DNA of 64,000 nt, taken from the NCBI RefSeq assembly GCF_012349115.1, contig NZ_PQIG01000086.1:1-64000 (forward strand). The letters are read 5' to 3'. The stretch comes from Rhizobium ruizarguesonis. Its GTDB lineage: Bacteria; Pseudomonadota; Alphaproteobacteria; Rhizobiales; Rhizobiaceae. Below, in pieces: positions 51,306 to 59,672 of this stretch (position 1 is its first letter; each line of letters opens with the position of its first letter). The translations under genes were made by a program, and so were the position numbers. The notes under the pieces are model-generated. The model saw only the letters and a program-made list of their open reading frames with translations. It had not been told where the DNA came from and searched no databases.

Positions 51306-53510
51306 TCAGGGTTTTCCATCTATCTCGCCTGCGGACGTGTCGCGGGGCAGCGGGTGCGGCATAGCGGCGGCGAGTTCCTCTCGGGCGTAGGCGGCTTCGT
51401 GATACCGGCCGACGAGTGCGCTGAAGTCAGCAGCCTTCATTCCCTTGATCCCCAGGGCACCCAGCGTGACAATGCGCTGCCGGCGATCGATTTTACTATA
51501 GATCGCACGCCAATCTTTTTTGGGCAGTGATGCGTCCTGATTGAGCCAGAGGCGCAGGGAAAAACGGCTCGATGCATAGACCGCGTAGCCGGCAACACCC
51601 GTCCAGGCAATCGGCCTGTCCAATCTGGAGGCAAGCAATCCATCCGGGGTCAGAACCATGAGCGGTCGTGCTGCGCCTCGATAGAGAAAGGCCGCATAGA
51701 GAAGGGAGGTAACAGCACCCACGGCGGTGATCGCGGCGATCAGCGACTGCGCGAATTCATCGTAGCCGAGGCCCAATTGGCCACTGAGGAAGACGACCGT
51801 CAGGCCAAATCCGGCGAAAATCATGGCGACGATCACCATCGTCCAGATCATCGGCTTGACGTTGTCGTAGACAACGGTCTCCTGTGAGGCCCCGGCAACC
51901 ACCTTTTCAAGCACTTCGCGACGGCGGTCACGCATCATGCGCGCGTCGTCGATGAAATCCTTGCTCAACAGACGGCATAGTCCGGCCCAATCCGAAAACA
52001 GATCGTCCGCAAAAGAGCGAGCTCCCGGCTGCGGCTGACGCATCGCTCGTCTCAGGAGGTCATCGCCAATTTCCACACCGAGGGCCGATATCCGCTGGAT
52101 CGTCGGCGGATGGCTGTCGGTCGGATGCGGTTGCCGATCTCCCAAAAGGGGCATCGGATCGCTCCATCCATTGGTGGTGACCAGTTCCGTCGTCTGCGCG
52201 ACGAGGTCAGGCCAGGCATCATCGGAAGCGGTATCATCAGATCCGGCATATGCGCGCTGAAGAACATAGGCGACGGCGGGAGCGATAATCCCCGTACGGA
52301 TGAGAGCCGAGGCGGCGTCTGCCGGCGTCGCCAGCAGGCTGCCGCTACGGTCAGCATCGAATTCTCGCAGCCGGCTCCAGTGTGCGACGGCATGATCGAA
52401 CCGCTGCATGGCGTGAAAGCCGAGCTTCACCGCTGGATACAGGACGAAGCGACCACCGTCGGCGCGTCCAAGAGCTGCAAGAGCACGCCAGAGGCCCGCA
52501 TAAATCGGCGTGAATTGCTGGCTATAGGTGGTGTCTTCGCCAGAAAAATGGGCGAGCTCATGGCCGATGATTGCCGCGATTTCGGCCTGGTCGAGAAGAT
52601 CAAGATAGGCCGCAGGCAGATAGAGCGACCGTCCGGTCACCAGTCTGTCCTCAGGCCAGAGACGCAGCTGGCTCTCCGTTACGAAAAAGCCCTGGCCGAG
52701 GCCGACGATGATCGTGTCGGGCAACAAAGCGTGTTGCCGCCCGGCCAGGCTGCGCACGAAACGCCAAAGTTCAGGAGCCTGCGTTTCTTCGATGACTCGT
52801 CCCGCCGCGACAAGCGGTTCGGGTGTGAACAGGGCAAAGACATCCTTTAAGCCACGCAGCGCCATGAAGGCGCTGTAGGCTGCGATGACGGCGAGGACGA
52901 CGGCGACCGCGAAAAGCTTGGCACTGCCCGTGGTAAAATCTGCCCATAGGCCCATGCTGACTGCTTCGAAGAGAGTCGCCGAAATGACGCCGATAGAAAA
53001 CCCGATCACAACGGTCGCAAGAATGAACGGAAGGAGCGACCGCAGACGTTGAAAGCTCGTGATCAGTTGGCGTTGGGAGGCGCGCGCGCGGATCCCGGAA
53101 ATGCCGGCCGCCATCAGTCCCACCGCACCGCCGAAAAACGCAAGCACGGCTCCGCCGATCGTTCCCCAAACCAATGGCCGGCGGATCTGCGAGATTTCCA
53201 GCTCCTCGTTGGCTTGAGAAAGGGCTTCCTCGATTTGCGAAACGGCGACCAGGGCAGCAAGGGAGGTGGGCTCGCCCGCTCCCTGGAAGGTCAGAATGGC
53301 TGTTGGATTGGATGCCGCGATGTTTTTCACCTGAGCCAGGGTCGTCGAGAGTTCGACCGAAGAACGGCGCGCATGTTCAAGCGTTTCGGCTGCACGCTGT
53401 GTCTGCCAAATCCCGAAAGAGACCAGTGCGATCGGCAGGAGCAGCACCCACGCCGCCAAGCCGAGGCTTGCAATTTTGCGGGTTCCTTGTCGGCGGCTGG
53501 TTTGCTCCAT
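51306..53510 (-). CDS. large membrane-bound M48-family metallopeptidase
   Basis: A 734-residue inner-membrane protein. An N-terminal anchor (about 16-37) is followed by a helical loop, then three further hydrophobic segments (about 105-135, 160-185, 195-220), then the zinc peptidase: IGHELAHFSGE (about 320-330) with HExxH, and the third-ligand region LREFDADRSGS (about 385). Two more membrane helices near 565-625 and a cytoplasmic tail follow. HtpX/Ste24-like enzymes cleave misfolded or membrane proteins. At 734 residues it is much longer than HtpX. GGGGGAAC before 53510 supports the start. It is followed by the Gly-rich secreted protein. Confidence 0.82.
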   Translation of the reverse strand: MEQTSRRQGTRKIASLGLAAWVLLLPIALVSFGIWQTQRAAETLEHARRSSVELSTTLAQVKNIAASNPTAILTFQGAGEPTSLAALVAVSQIEEALSQANEELEISQIRRPLVWGTIGGAVLAFFGGAVGLMAAGISGIRARASQRQLITSFQRLRSLLPFILATVVIGFSIGVISATLFEAVSMGLWADFTTGSAKLFAVAVVLAVIAAYSAFMALRGLKDVFALFTPEPLVAAGRVIEETQAPELWRFVRSLAGRQHALLPDTIIVGLGQGFFVTESQLRLWPEDRLVTGRSLYLPAAYLDLLDQAEIAAIIGHELAHFSGEDTTYSQQFTPIYAGLWRALAALGRADGGRFVLYPAVKLGFHAMQRFDHAVAHWSRLREFDADRSGSLLATPADAASALIRTGIIAPAVAYVLQRAYAGSDDTASDDAWPDLVAQTTELVTTNGWSDPMPLLGDRQPHPTDSHPPTIQRISALGVEIGDDLLRRAMRQPQPGARSFADDLFSDWAGLCRLLSKDFIDDARMMRDRRREVLEKVVAGASQETVVYDNVKPMIWTMVIVAMIFAGFGLTVVFLSGQLGLGYDEFAQSLIAAITAVGAVTSLLYAAFLYRGAARPLMVLTPDGLLASRLDRPIAWTGVAGYAVYASSRFSLRLWLNQDASLPKKDWRAIYSKIDRRQRIVTLGALGIKGMKAADFSALVGRYHEAAYAREELAAAMPHPLPRDTSAGEIDGKP

Positions 53511-53665
53511 GCTTGTTCCCCCCAATTTTTCCTCCCCCATTTGCGAGGTCAAAAAACTTGGCCGCGCGCCCGTTATCGAAAGGATGTCGACTTCATACAA
53601 GATGCCTCGCTGAGTTTCATGAGAGTGTCAAACGGCAGTCGCAAAATTCCACCGCCATCACGCAA

Positions 53666-54598
53666 TCATCGCGGCGTCAGATGGATGCCTGCGAGCGTGC
53701 AGCGGACCGATCCACCGGCGCGCTCGATCGTCGGGATATCAAGCGCGACCAGTTCGGCGCTTTCTTCGATCGTGTTGCGTTGATCCCGGCTCAGGGATGC
53801 AAACGCCGTGGTCGAGAGCGCAAGGATACGCCCCGCATTTCCCTGGAGTTCGAGAGCGTTGCCGACGAAAGAGGCGATCTGATCGTTGGTGAGTGCGATG
53901 ACGCCGCGGCCGGAGCGCTCCAGTCTTAGAACGACCTCCCGCCGTCTTGCTGCATCGGTCATCATCTCCAGTCCGATCATGGCGAAGTCGGTGGCGATGC
54001 ACATCAGGACATTGGTGTGATAAACGGCGACGCCGTTTCCATCCCGCGCGTCGAATACCATCGGCTCGAAGTTGAAGTGAGTCGAGAAGCGTTCCAGCGC
54101 GATTGGATCGGTGCGGTCGGAGCGGACGGCATAGGCCACCCGATCGATGTGATCGAGAACCATGGCGCCGGTGCCCTCGAGAAACAGTCGGTCCGGCTCG
54201 AGGCCGGAATAGTCGATCACCTCCTGCACCCGATACTGGCTCTTCAGCATTTCGATGACGTCGCTGCGCCGCTCGCGCCGGCGACTGACGGCCTTCATCG
54301 GATAGATCGCCACATGACCGCCGGCATGGGTGGAAAACCAGTTGTTGGGAAAGACCGAATCCGGTGTCTCGGTACCGGTGTCGTCGAAAAGATGCACGTT
54401 CACGCCATGGCTTCTGAGCACATCGGCCGCCCGGGTGATTTCGTCGTAGGCCGCCAGTGAAAGGTCTTCCGTCGTATCCGGGCTGGACTGGAAAAGGTTG
54501 TCGATGGCTGTCTCGGTATTCACGGTGAAGTGGTGCGGCCGGACCATGACGACTGCAGAGGGCGCCTGGACGGAATATGTGACGTGTCTTGGCATCAT
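53666..54598 (-). CDS. ctlX: citrulline hydrolase-like CtlX (arginine deiminase fold)
   Basis: A 310-residue enzyme of the guanidino-group-modifying superfamily, CtlX branch, reported to hydrolyse citrulline. The catalytic Cys is in SVRCTLAGIHL (about 299), the His in AVYHTNVLMCIATDF (about 180), and acidic/Asn residues in PDSVFPNNWFSTHAGGH (about 78-94) and FLEGTGAMVLDH. It starts at either of two adjacent ATGs (54598, 54595) after AGGAG. It is seven bases past the ornithine cyclodeaminase gene and in the same operon, supporting catabolism of arginine-family amino acids to ornithine and proline. Confidence 0.82.
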   Translation of the reverse strand: MMPRHVTYSVQAPSAVVMVRPHHFTVNTETAIDNLFQSSPDTTEDLSLAAYDEITRAADVLRSHGVNVHLFDDTGTETPDSVFPNNWFSTHAGGHVAIYPMKAVSRRRERRSDVIEMLKSQYRVQEVIDYSGLEPDRLFLEGTGAMVLDHIDRVAYAVRSDRTDPIALERFSTHFNFEPMVFDARDGNGVAVYHTNVLMCIATDFAMIGLEMMTDAARRREVVLRLERSGRGVIALTNDQIASFVGNALELQGNAGRILALSTTAFASLSRDQRNTIEESAELVALDIPTIERAGGSVRCTLAGIHLTPR

Positions 54599-54605
54599 CG
54601 TGCTC

Positions 54606-55661
54606 CTATGCCTGCTTTGCTCGCTGCAGCATGCCAAACAGGTCGCGCGGATCGTCCGGATCGGCGATGATATCGAGGTCCTGGTAAAGCCCGGTCCCCC
54701 TAAGCTTGTCACGGACATAACGAAGAGCGGAAAAATCCTCGATCGCGAAACCGACGCTGTCGAACAGGGTGATCTGATCGGCATCGCGGCGGCCGGTCGC
54801 CTGTCCCGTCAAAACCTGCCAGAACTCGGTGACGGGATAGTCGGCATCCATCTGCTGGATTTCGCCCTCGATGCGGGTCTGTGGCGGATATTCGACAAAG
54901 GTGTCGGCGCGCAACAGGATGTCGCGGTGCAGCTCGGTCTTGCCCGGGCAGTCGCCGCCGATGGCATTGATGTGGACGCCGGAGCCAACCATGTTATCCG
55001 TCAGGATCGTCGCATACTGCTTGTCGGCGGTGCAGGTCGTAATGATATCGGCATTTTCGATCGCCGATTGGGACGAGCTGCAGGCGGTCACCGTCAGCCC
55101 AGTGCCTGCAAGGTTGCGGACCATCTTTTCCGTCGCCAGCGGATCGATGTCGTAGAGCCTGATGTGGTCGATGCCGCAGACGGCTTTCATGGCAAGCGCC
55201 TGGAATTCCGCCTGGGCGCCATTGCCGATCATGGCCATGGTGCGGGCACCCCTGGGTGCGAGGTGCCGCGCGGCCATGGCCGAAGTCGCTGCGGTTCGAA
55301 GCGCTGTCAGCAGGGTCATTTCGGTGAGCAGCACCGGATAGCCGGTCGAAACTTCCGCGAGAAGGCCGAAAGCCGTCACGGTCTGCAGGCCTTGCGCCAT
55401 GTTCTTCGGGTGGCCGTTCACATATTTGAAGCTGTAGATTTCGCCGTCCGAGGTCGGCATCAGCTCGATCACACCCTCGCCGGAGTGAGAGGCAACGCGC
55501 GGGGTTTTGTCGAACGATCCCCAGCGGCGGAAATCCGCCTCGATGACGTCGGTAAGTTCGGTCAAGACGGTTTCGATGCCGATGTGGTGGACAAGACGCA
55601 TCATGTTCTCGACGCTGACGAAGGGTACGAGAGCTTTTTCCGATGGAAGGGGCGACGACAT
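54606..55661 (-). CDS. ornithine cyclodeaminase
   Basis: A 351-residue NAD-dependent enzyme of the ornithine cyclodeaminase/mu-crystallin family, converting ornithine to proline and ammonia. NAD motif is MAMIGNGAQAEFQALAM (about 133-149), with the Arg/Lys substrate region KYVNGHPKNMAQGLQTV near 75-91 and DQITLFDSVGFAIEDFSAL near the C-terminus, all typical. GGAGG eight bases before 55661 decides the start. It forms an operon with ctlX and is divergent from an Lrp-type regulator, giving a small arginine/ornithine/citrulline catabolic cassette. Confidence 0.9.
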   Translation of the reverse strand: MSSPLPSEKALVPFVSVENMMRLVHHIGIETVLTELTDVIEADFRRWGSFDKTPRVASHSGEGVIELMPTSDGEIYSFKYVNGHPKNMAQGLQTVTAFGLLAEVSTGYPVLLTEMTLLTALRTAATSAMAARHLAPRGARTMAMIGNGAQAEFQALAMKAVCGIDHIRLYDIDPLATEKMVRNLAGTGLTVTACSSSQSAIENADIITTCTADKQYATILTDNMVGSGVHINAIGGDCPGKTELHRDILLRADTFVEYPPQTRIEGEIQQMDADYPVTEFWQVLTGQATGRRDADQITLFDSVGFAIEDFSALRYVRDKLRGTGLYQDLDIIADPDDPRDLFGMLQRAKQA

Positions 55662-55755
55662 GCTGAGTTCCTCCTGCATATGCTCGAGAAAGACTAACCG
55701 TCTCGCATGTTGGCCGAAAGCTCAAATCTGTGCTAATTCTGGCAGCAAATTGTGC

Positions 55756-55782
55756 AATTCGTTCAGCGCATTTGCGCGAATT
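55756..55782. promoter_or_regulatory. candidate Lrp-type operator
   Basis: AATTCG at 55756-55761 and CGAATT at 55777-55782 form an inverted repeat with a 15-base AT-containing centre, lying 15 bp before the Lrp gene start and in the shared divergent spacer. Lrp/AsnC regulators usually bind such loose palindromes. Confidence 0.4.
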
Positions 55783-55797
55783 TACCAGTGAGGCAAT

Positions 55798-56235
55798 ATG
55801 AACATCGCGAAATACGCACCAGACGATCTGGATCGCCGGATTATCGCTCACCTGCGCGCCGATGGGCGCGCTTCCTTGAGCAAGCTTTCCGATGCACTCG
55901 GTGTCGCGCGCGGCACAGTTCAGAACCGGCTGGATCGTCTGATCGAGACGGGTACGCTGCTCGGCTTCACCGTCCGGGTGCGGGAGGACTACGACGTCAA
56001 CGCAGTGCGTGCCGTGATGATGGTCGAGGTCGTCGGCAAGTCGACGACCCAGGTCATACGAAAGCTCCGCGGCCTGACGGAGATTTCAGCGCTGCACACG
56101 ACCAACGGCAACTGGGACCTCGTCGCCGATATCCGGGCCGCAAGCCTTGCCGACTTCGACCGGGTTCTACGCGAGGTGCGCATGATCGACGGTGTCGCAA
56201 ACAGCGAGACCAGTCTCCTCCTCAGCAGCGTCTGA
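55798..56235 (+). CDS. Lrp/AsnC-family regulator
   Basis: A 145-residue Lrp/AsnC-type regulator. The N-terminal helix-turn-helix spans about 8-58 (DDLDRRIIAHLRADGRASLSKLSDALGVARGTVQNRLDRLIETGTLLGF). The C-terminal RAM domain (about 68-140) reads AVMMVEVVGKSTTQVIRKLRGLTEISALHTTNGNWDLVADIRA with the ligand-binding GNWDL string. It is divergent from ornithine cyclodeaminase/ctlX and so is the likely activator responding to arginine or ornithine. The gap 56236-56398 shows no gene. Confidence 0.9.
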   Translation: MNIAKYAPDDLDRRIIAHLRADGRASLSKLSDALGVARGTVQNRLDRLIETGTLLGFTVRVREDYDVNAVRAVMMVEVVGKSTTQVIRKLRGLTEISALHTTNGNWDLVADIRAASLADFDRVLREVRMIDGVANSETSLLLSSV

Positions 56236-56398
56236 GTGCTGCCAAGTGTGGTCGACGCGGAGCGCCATCACGATGGGCCGGCGCTGCGGGGGATGGCGAA
56301 GAAGCCGATGGATGCTGCTCAAATCGGCGGCTGTTGGCTTTGACTTCGATTTCTGACGGCGCGTCGAGGTGTGAATTGGCTCTTCCCCCGAAAGAGAA

Positions 56399-56737
56399 TC
56401 ACGCCAAGCGCAAATCGAGAAGCGGGTGTAACTTCTTGAGATTCGGGAGGGACTTCGCTTGCCATGGATATTGGTTGGTGCCTTTGACAACGAGCAGGAG
56501 GTCGCCCATTTTTCTGGCTTCAATCGTCAGCTTAGCCAGGAGATTTATGCCAGAGGAATTGAGGAATTCGAGACCCGTCAGGTTGAACGTCACCTGTTTG
56601 TGCCCCTCATGGAGCAGGCCGAATACCAGTGAGTAAATCGGCGCATAGGCGTCCGGTCCCGCCAGCCGGAATACGCCATCGAAAAACACCTCGTTTTTCT
56701 CAGCCCATACGCGGAAGTTTTCGTCGCTGATTTCCAT
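56399..56737 (-). CDS. STAS-domain antagonist (slr1659-type)
   Basis: A 112-residue single-domain STAS protein, probably an anti-anti-sigma-type antagonist. The phosphorylatable site is in NLTGLEFLNSSGINLLAKLTI (about 52-72), the standard SSG pattern. The N-terminal half (NFRVWAEKNEVFFDGVFRLAGPDAYAPIYSLVFGLLHEG) resembles the cyanobacterial slr1659 family more than classic RsbV. Last gene of the six-gene operon: seven bases after the HATPase, its presumed kinase and binding partner. SpoIIE-type phosphatase activity from the third gene upstream would reactivate it. Confidence 0.83.
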   Translation of the reverse strand: MEISDENFRVWAEKNEVFFDGVFRLAGPDAYAPIYSLVFGLLHEGHKQVTFNLTGLEFLNSSGINLLAKLTIEARKMGDLLLVVKGTNQYPWQAKSLPNLKKLHPLLDLRLA

Positions 56738-56744
56738 TCTTCGC

Positions 56745-57305
56745 TCACAGATTGGAGGAGGGTGGCATCGCCACAGCTGCAGTCGTCGTCAGTATGATAT
56801 GCTGGTCACTATTGCCTTCGAATGCCCATGCCATTTTTGCGTCGTAGTCGCTCAAAAGGGTGAGCAAGCCCAAGCCCGACCCGCTTGCTGCGGATATGGC
56901 ATTGGTTTCGATTTGCTCAAGAAGAAGTTCTCCTGGGTCCTTCGATTGAAGGCGATGCAGCAGTTGCTGAAAGCGAGATGATGTCACGCCATCGATCGTG
57001 TTCTTGACCCTTATTAAGAACGTTCCGTCGAATATGCCGGCCTCAATGAGGATCTCTCCAGGCTGTCGAAATTTAACGGCATTTTCGATCAGCTCATTGC
57101 TGAGGTATCCGATGTCATGATGGGCCTGCATGTAGTCTTTTCTTGACCGTGAATAGGGCAGAGCCATGACTTCCGCTATGAAGTCCGCAGTCATTCCTGA
57201 GTGCTTCCATCCAAGCTGAAGCGGTCCATCGCTTAACGTGAGGCGAGTGCCCGAACCCAGGCTTATGCCCACCAGAGATTCCATACCATATACCGTTGGC
57301 GTCAT
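56745..57305 (-). CDS. HATPase switch kinase (slr1658-type)
   Basis: A 186-residue histidine-kinase-like ATPase without a HisKA domain. N box HHDIGYLSNELIENAVKFRQPGE (about 62-84, ELIENAxKF complete), G2-like box ASGSGLGLLTLLSDYDAKMAWAF (about 140-162). The N-terminal 60 residues are unlike RsbW and match the slr1658-type extension. It should phosphorylate a STAS partner, most simply the protein encoded seven bases downstream. It lies three bases after the SpoIIE phosphatase gene. The 57061-57120 stretch is 45% GC by hand count, lower than most of the window. Confidence 0.8.
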   Translation of the reverse strand: MTPTVYGMESLVGISLGSGTRLTLSDGPLQLGWKHSGMTADFIAEVMALPYSRSRKDYMQAHHDIGYLSNELIENAVKFRQPGEILIEAGIFDGTFLIRVKNTIDGVTSSRFQQLLHRLQSKDPGELLLEQIETNAISAASGSGLGLLTLLSDYDAKMAWAFEGNSDQHIILTTTAAVAMPPSSNL

Positions 57306-57308
57306 GTC

Positions 57309-59672
57309 TCACCTATGTCGCACTGCGAGCAGCGTAATATCGTCGTAAATCTTCTGCGATCCGATGAAGAGCATTAATGTCGCTACAATTCCGGAAACGA
57401 CTTTTTCGGCGCTCTGATCCTTCAAGCGAAGTGCTTCGCGGCAAAGACGTTCGATGCCAAACAGTTCTCCCGCGTCGTTTTCGGCTTCTGTTATGCCGTC
57501 CGTATGCAGGAGTATGAGGTCCCCCTTCTCGAACGCTATTTCACGGGTTTTAATGAAGGCAGAAATGTCCGCTTCCAACCCGATTGGTATGCCGAGATCC
57601 ATGGTATCTATGCGCTCGACTTCGCCGTTCGCCCGCACGACAACAACTTCCTCGTGTTGTCCCGACAGGATCATCTCTTTTCCGTCGTAATCAAGAAACG
57701 CCAGAGTGAGATGCTTGTCGATTTTAGTCCTCACGATATTTTTAAACAGGGCGCTGTTCAGGTCCGTGAGAAATTTGACTGCATCGGTGTTTCCGGCTTC
57801 CTGCAGGGCGCGGGCGACGGACTGCACCATCAACATCAACACGCCGCTTTCGAGCCCGTGTCCGGTGACGTCGCCGATGCCAATCTTCAACCGATTTCCG
57901 CTCTTCAACACGTCATAATAATCGCCGCCGACTTCTTCCGCCGGTCTCATATAGGCTGCGATCTCGAGGGCCTGAAATTCTTCAAGCTCCTGATGCAGCG
58001 GAAGAACCATGAGCTGGATTCTCTCGGCGACGGCCAGCTCTGTTCCGAGACGTCGATTTTCTCGCTGGAGCTGTGCGTTCAGGGTCGAAATCTCTTCCTT
58101 TGCATCTTCGATTTGAGCGGTTCGCTCTTCGACGAGCTGCTCGAGATTTTCGGTGTGATAGCTGATCTCTTCGGCCATGCGATTGAAGGCTTCACCGGCC
58201 TCACCGACTTCGTCCCTGCTTGTGATGGCCACTCTGACGGAATAATCCTTCGCCTGAATCCGTTTGGCGGCCCCTGCCAGGGCGCTGATTCCGCTGGTTA
58301 TTCGTTTCGAGGCCGCAAAGACCGCGATCGTCACGATCAGTAGGGACATCAGGATCGCCAGAATTTGGTAGAGCACGATCCGGTTCGTCGCTTCGGAAAT
58401 CTTGGCCTGGGCCGCATAGAGCGAGGCCTGGATTTCTCGCTCGGGCACAACCACCCCCAGCAACATCGCCTCTTGCCGAACCGGGCCACTGACCCAGAGA
58501 TTGGTCGCCGGCAGTTTCTTGACGATAGCGATATAGGGGACCTCGTTGCCGTCCTGCTGCAACAGCAGGTGCTGAATGCCCTGTTCTCGGTCAAGAGCCA
58601 GTTTTGCAATCGCAGGCTGGGAGCTTCCCTTTAGGGAGCGCTCCAGGCCGGTCAAGGCGCCGGCTCCGCTCGCATCGCTCGCAGAACGCAGACCGAGGGT
58701 TTTTTCTCCTGTGCTGTTGATCGCCACAACGTTTCCGTCGGACATTGCGAGAAATCCAAAGCCGGACTGGGCCACTTTCACATTCTCAACAATCTGCGCG
58801 AGCTGGTCGAGTGTGATGTCCGCGCCAGCCGTCCCGGCGACATCCTGCCGGTCGGCTGTCCACAATGGATGAAAGAAACTGACAATCAGCTTTCCGGTAA
58901 TGGCATCGGTATATGGAGCGGTCTGCGTGATATCGTCGGCGACCGGCCGCGTTTTCGCGTCCTTGGCCCAGCTCTGCCAGGACTCGTAAAGCCCGGGGAA
59001 AAAGAAGTCCCAGAAATCGGCTTCGTTGTGCCCCGAATAAAGGCGATCGAAGGTCTGAGCCTGGTCGGTGTAAGGCGCCGTCCTGAAGATTGGCCGTTCT
59101 TTCGGTCCGATGTAGTACATCTGCAGCTTGGAAGCGCCGTGCTGCAGCAGGCTCGGCGCAACGATGTCGAGAACCGCGCTCGTCTCTAGATCGCGCTGGA
59201 TGTCGGGTTTCGGCCGATGGTCAGGTCCGAGCAAGTAACCCCAGACGCTCACAACCGAAGCGGAGCCGGGCAGGTTCTGAGACCATTTTCCCTTTTCGTC
59301 GTAAACAAGGCTGACGCTGCCAGGCGATGTGCGCGCGATCGCCGCGCCGACATCGGAATTACGCTCGGGATCGTCGATTTGCGCCTGGAGCACACCTGCC
59401 AAGGTGCCGACGTCGCTATGAACCTGCCGCAGGAGCAAACTCACCTGGGCTGCGGTGGAATCGGCATATGTGCGGATGTATTCCTGGCTTGCTGCTTCAA
59501 GACCTTGCCCGACTTCGAGCGTCGCGTCGCGCGACAGCCTCTGAACGTTCCAAAGTGCCAGCCCGCCGCTGACCAGCAAGTCAAAGAGCACAGCTCCACC
59601 GACGACCAAAATGAACTTTGCCCGAAATGAGCCTAGTCTTGCTGGTCTCTTCGATGATCTCCCGTCCATCAT
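57309..59672 (-). CDS. dCache-HAMP-SpoIIE membrane phosphatase
   Basis: A 787-residue membrane protein that should turn an external signal into phosphatase activity. It has a first helix near 20-41, a periplasmic double-Cache sensor (about 45-425; TAPYTDAITGKLIVSFFHPLW, TAGADITLDQLAQIV, NLWVSGPVRQEAMLLGVVVPEREI), a second helix near 430-455 and HAMP near 455-508 (SGISALAGAAKRIQAKDYSVRV). A coiled coil (TENLEQLVEERTAQIEDAKEEISTLNAQLQREN) leads to the PP2C/SpoIIE domain (about 575-787) with GGDYYD, IGDVTGHG, LHTDGITEAEN and YDDITLLAV, all metal Asp present. It overlaps the methyltransferase stop by four bases. Confidence 0.9.
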   Translation of the reverse strand: MMDGRSSKRPARLGSFRAKFILVVGGAVLFDLLVSGGLALWNVQRLSRDATLEVGQGLEAASQEYIRTYADSTAAQVSLLLRQVHSDVGTLAGVLQAQIDDPERNSDVGAAIARTSPGSVSLVYDEKGKWSQNLPGSASVVSVWGYLLGPDHRPKPDIQRDLETSAVLDIVAPSLLQHGASKLQMYYIGPKERPIFRTAPYTDQAQTFDRLYSGHNEADFWDFFFPGLYESWQSWAKDAKTRPVADDITQTAPYTDAITGKLIVSFFHPLWTADRQDVAGTAGADITLDQLAQIVENVKVAQSGFGFLAMSDGNVVAINSTGEKTLGLRSASDASGAGALTGLERSLKGSSQPAIAKLALDREQGIQHLLLQQDGNEVPYIAIVKKLPATNLWVSGPVRQEAMLLGVVVPEREIQASLYAAQAKISEATNRIVLYQILAILMSLLIVTIAVFAASKRITSGISALAGAAKRIQAKDYSVRVAITSRDEVGEAGEAFNRMAEEISYHTENLEQLVEERTAQIEDAKEEISTLNAQLQRENRRLGTELAVAERIQLMVLPLHQELEEFQALEIAAYMRPAEEVGGDYYDVLKSGNRLKIGIGDVTGHGLESGVLMLMVQSVARALQEAGNTDAVKFLTDLNSALFKNIVRTKIDKHLTLAFLDYDGKEMILSGQHEEVVVVRANGEVERIDTMDLGIPIGLEADISAFIKTREIAFEKGDLILLHTDGITEAENDAGELFGIERLCREALRLKDQSAEKVVSGIVATLMLFIGSQKIYDDITLLAVRHR

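Noticed and set aside
54498..55697. Long open plus-strand frame (399 codons)
   Set aside because: Antisense to ornithine cyclodeaminase; low-complexity Gly/Arg/Asp composition and no motif.
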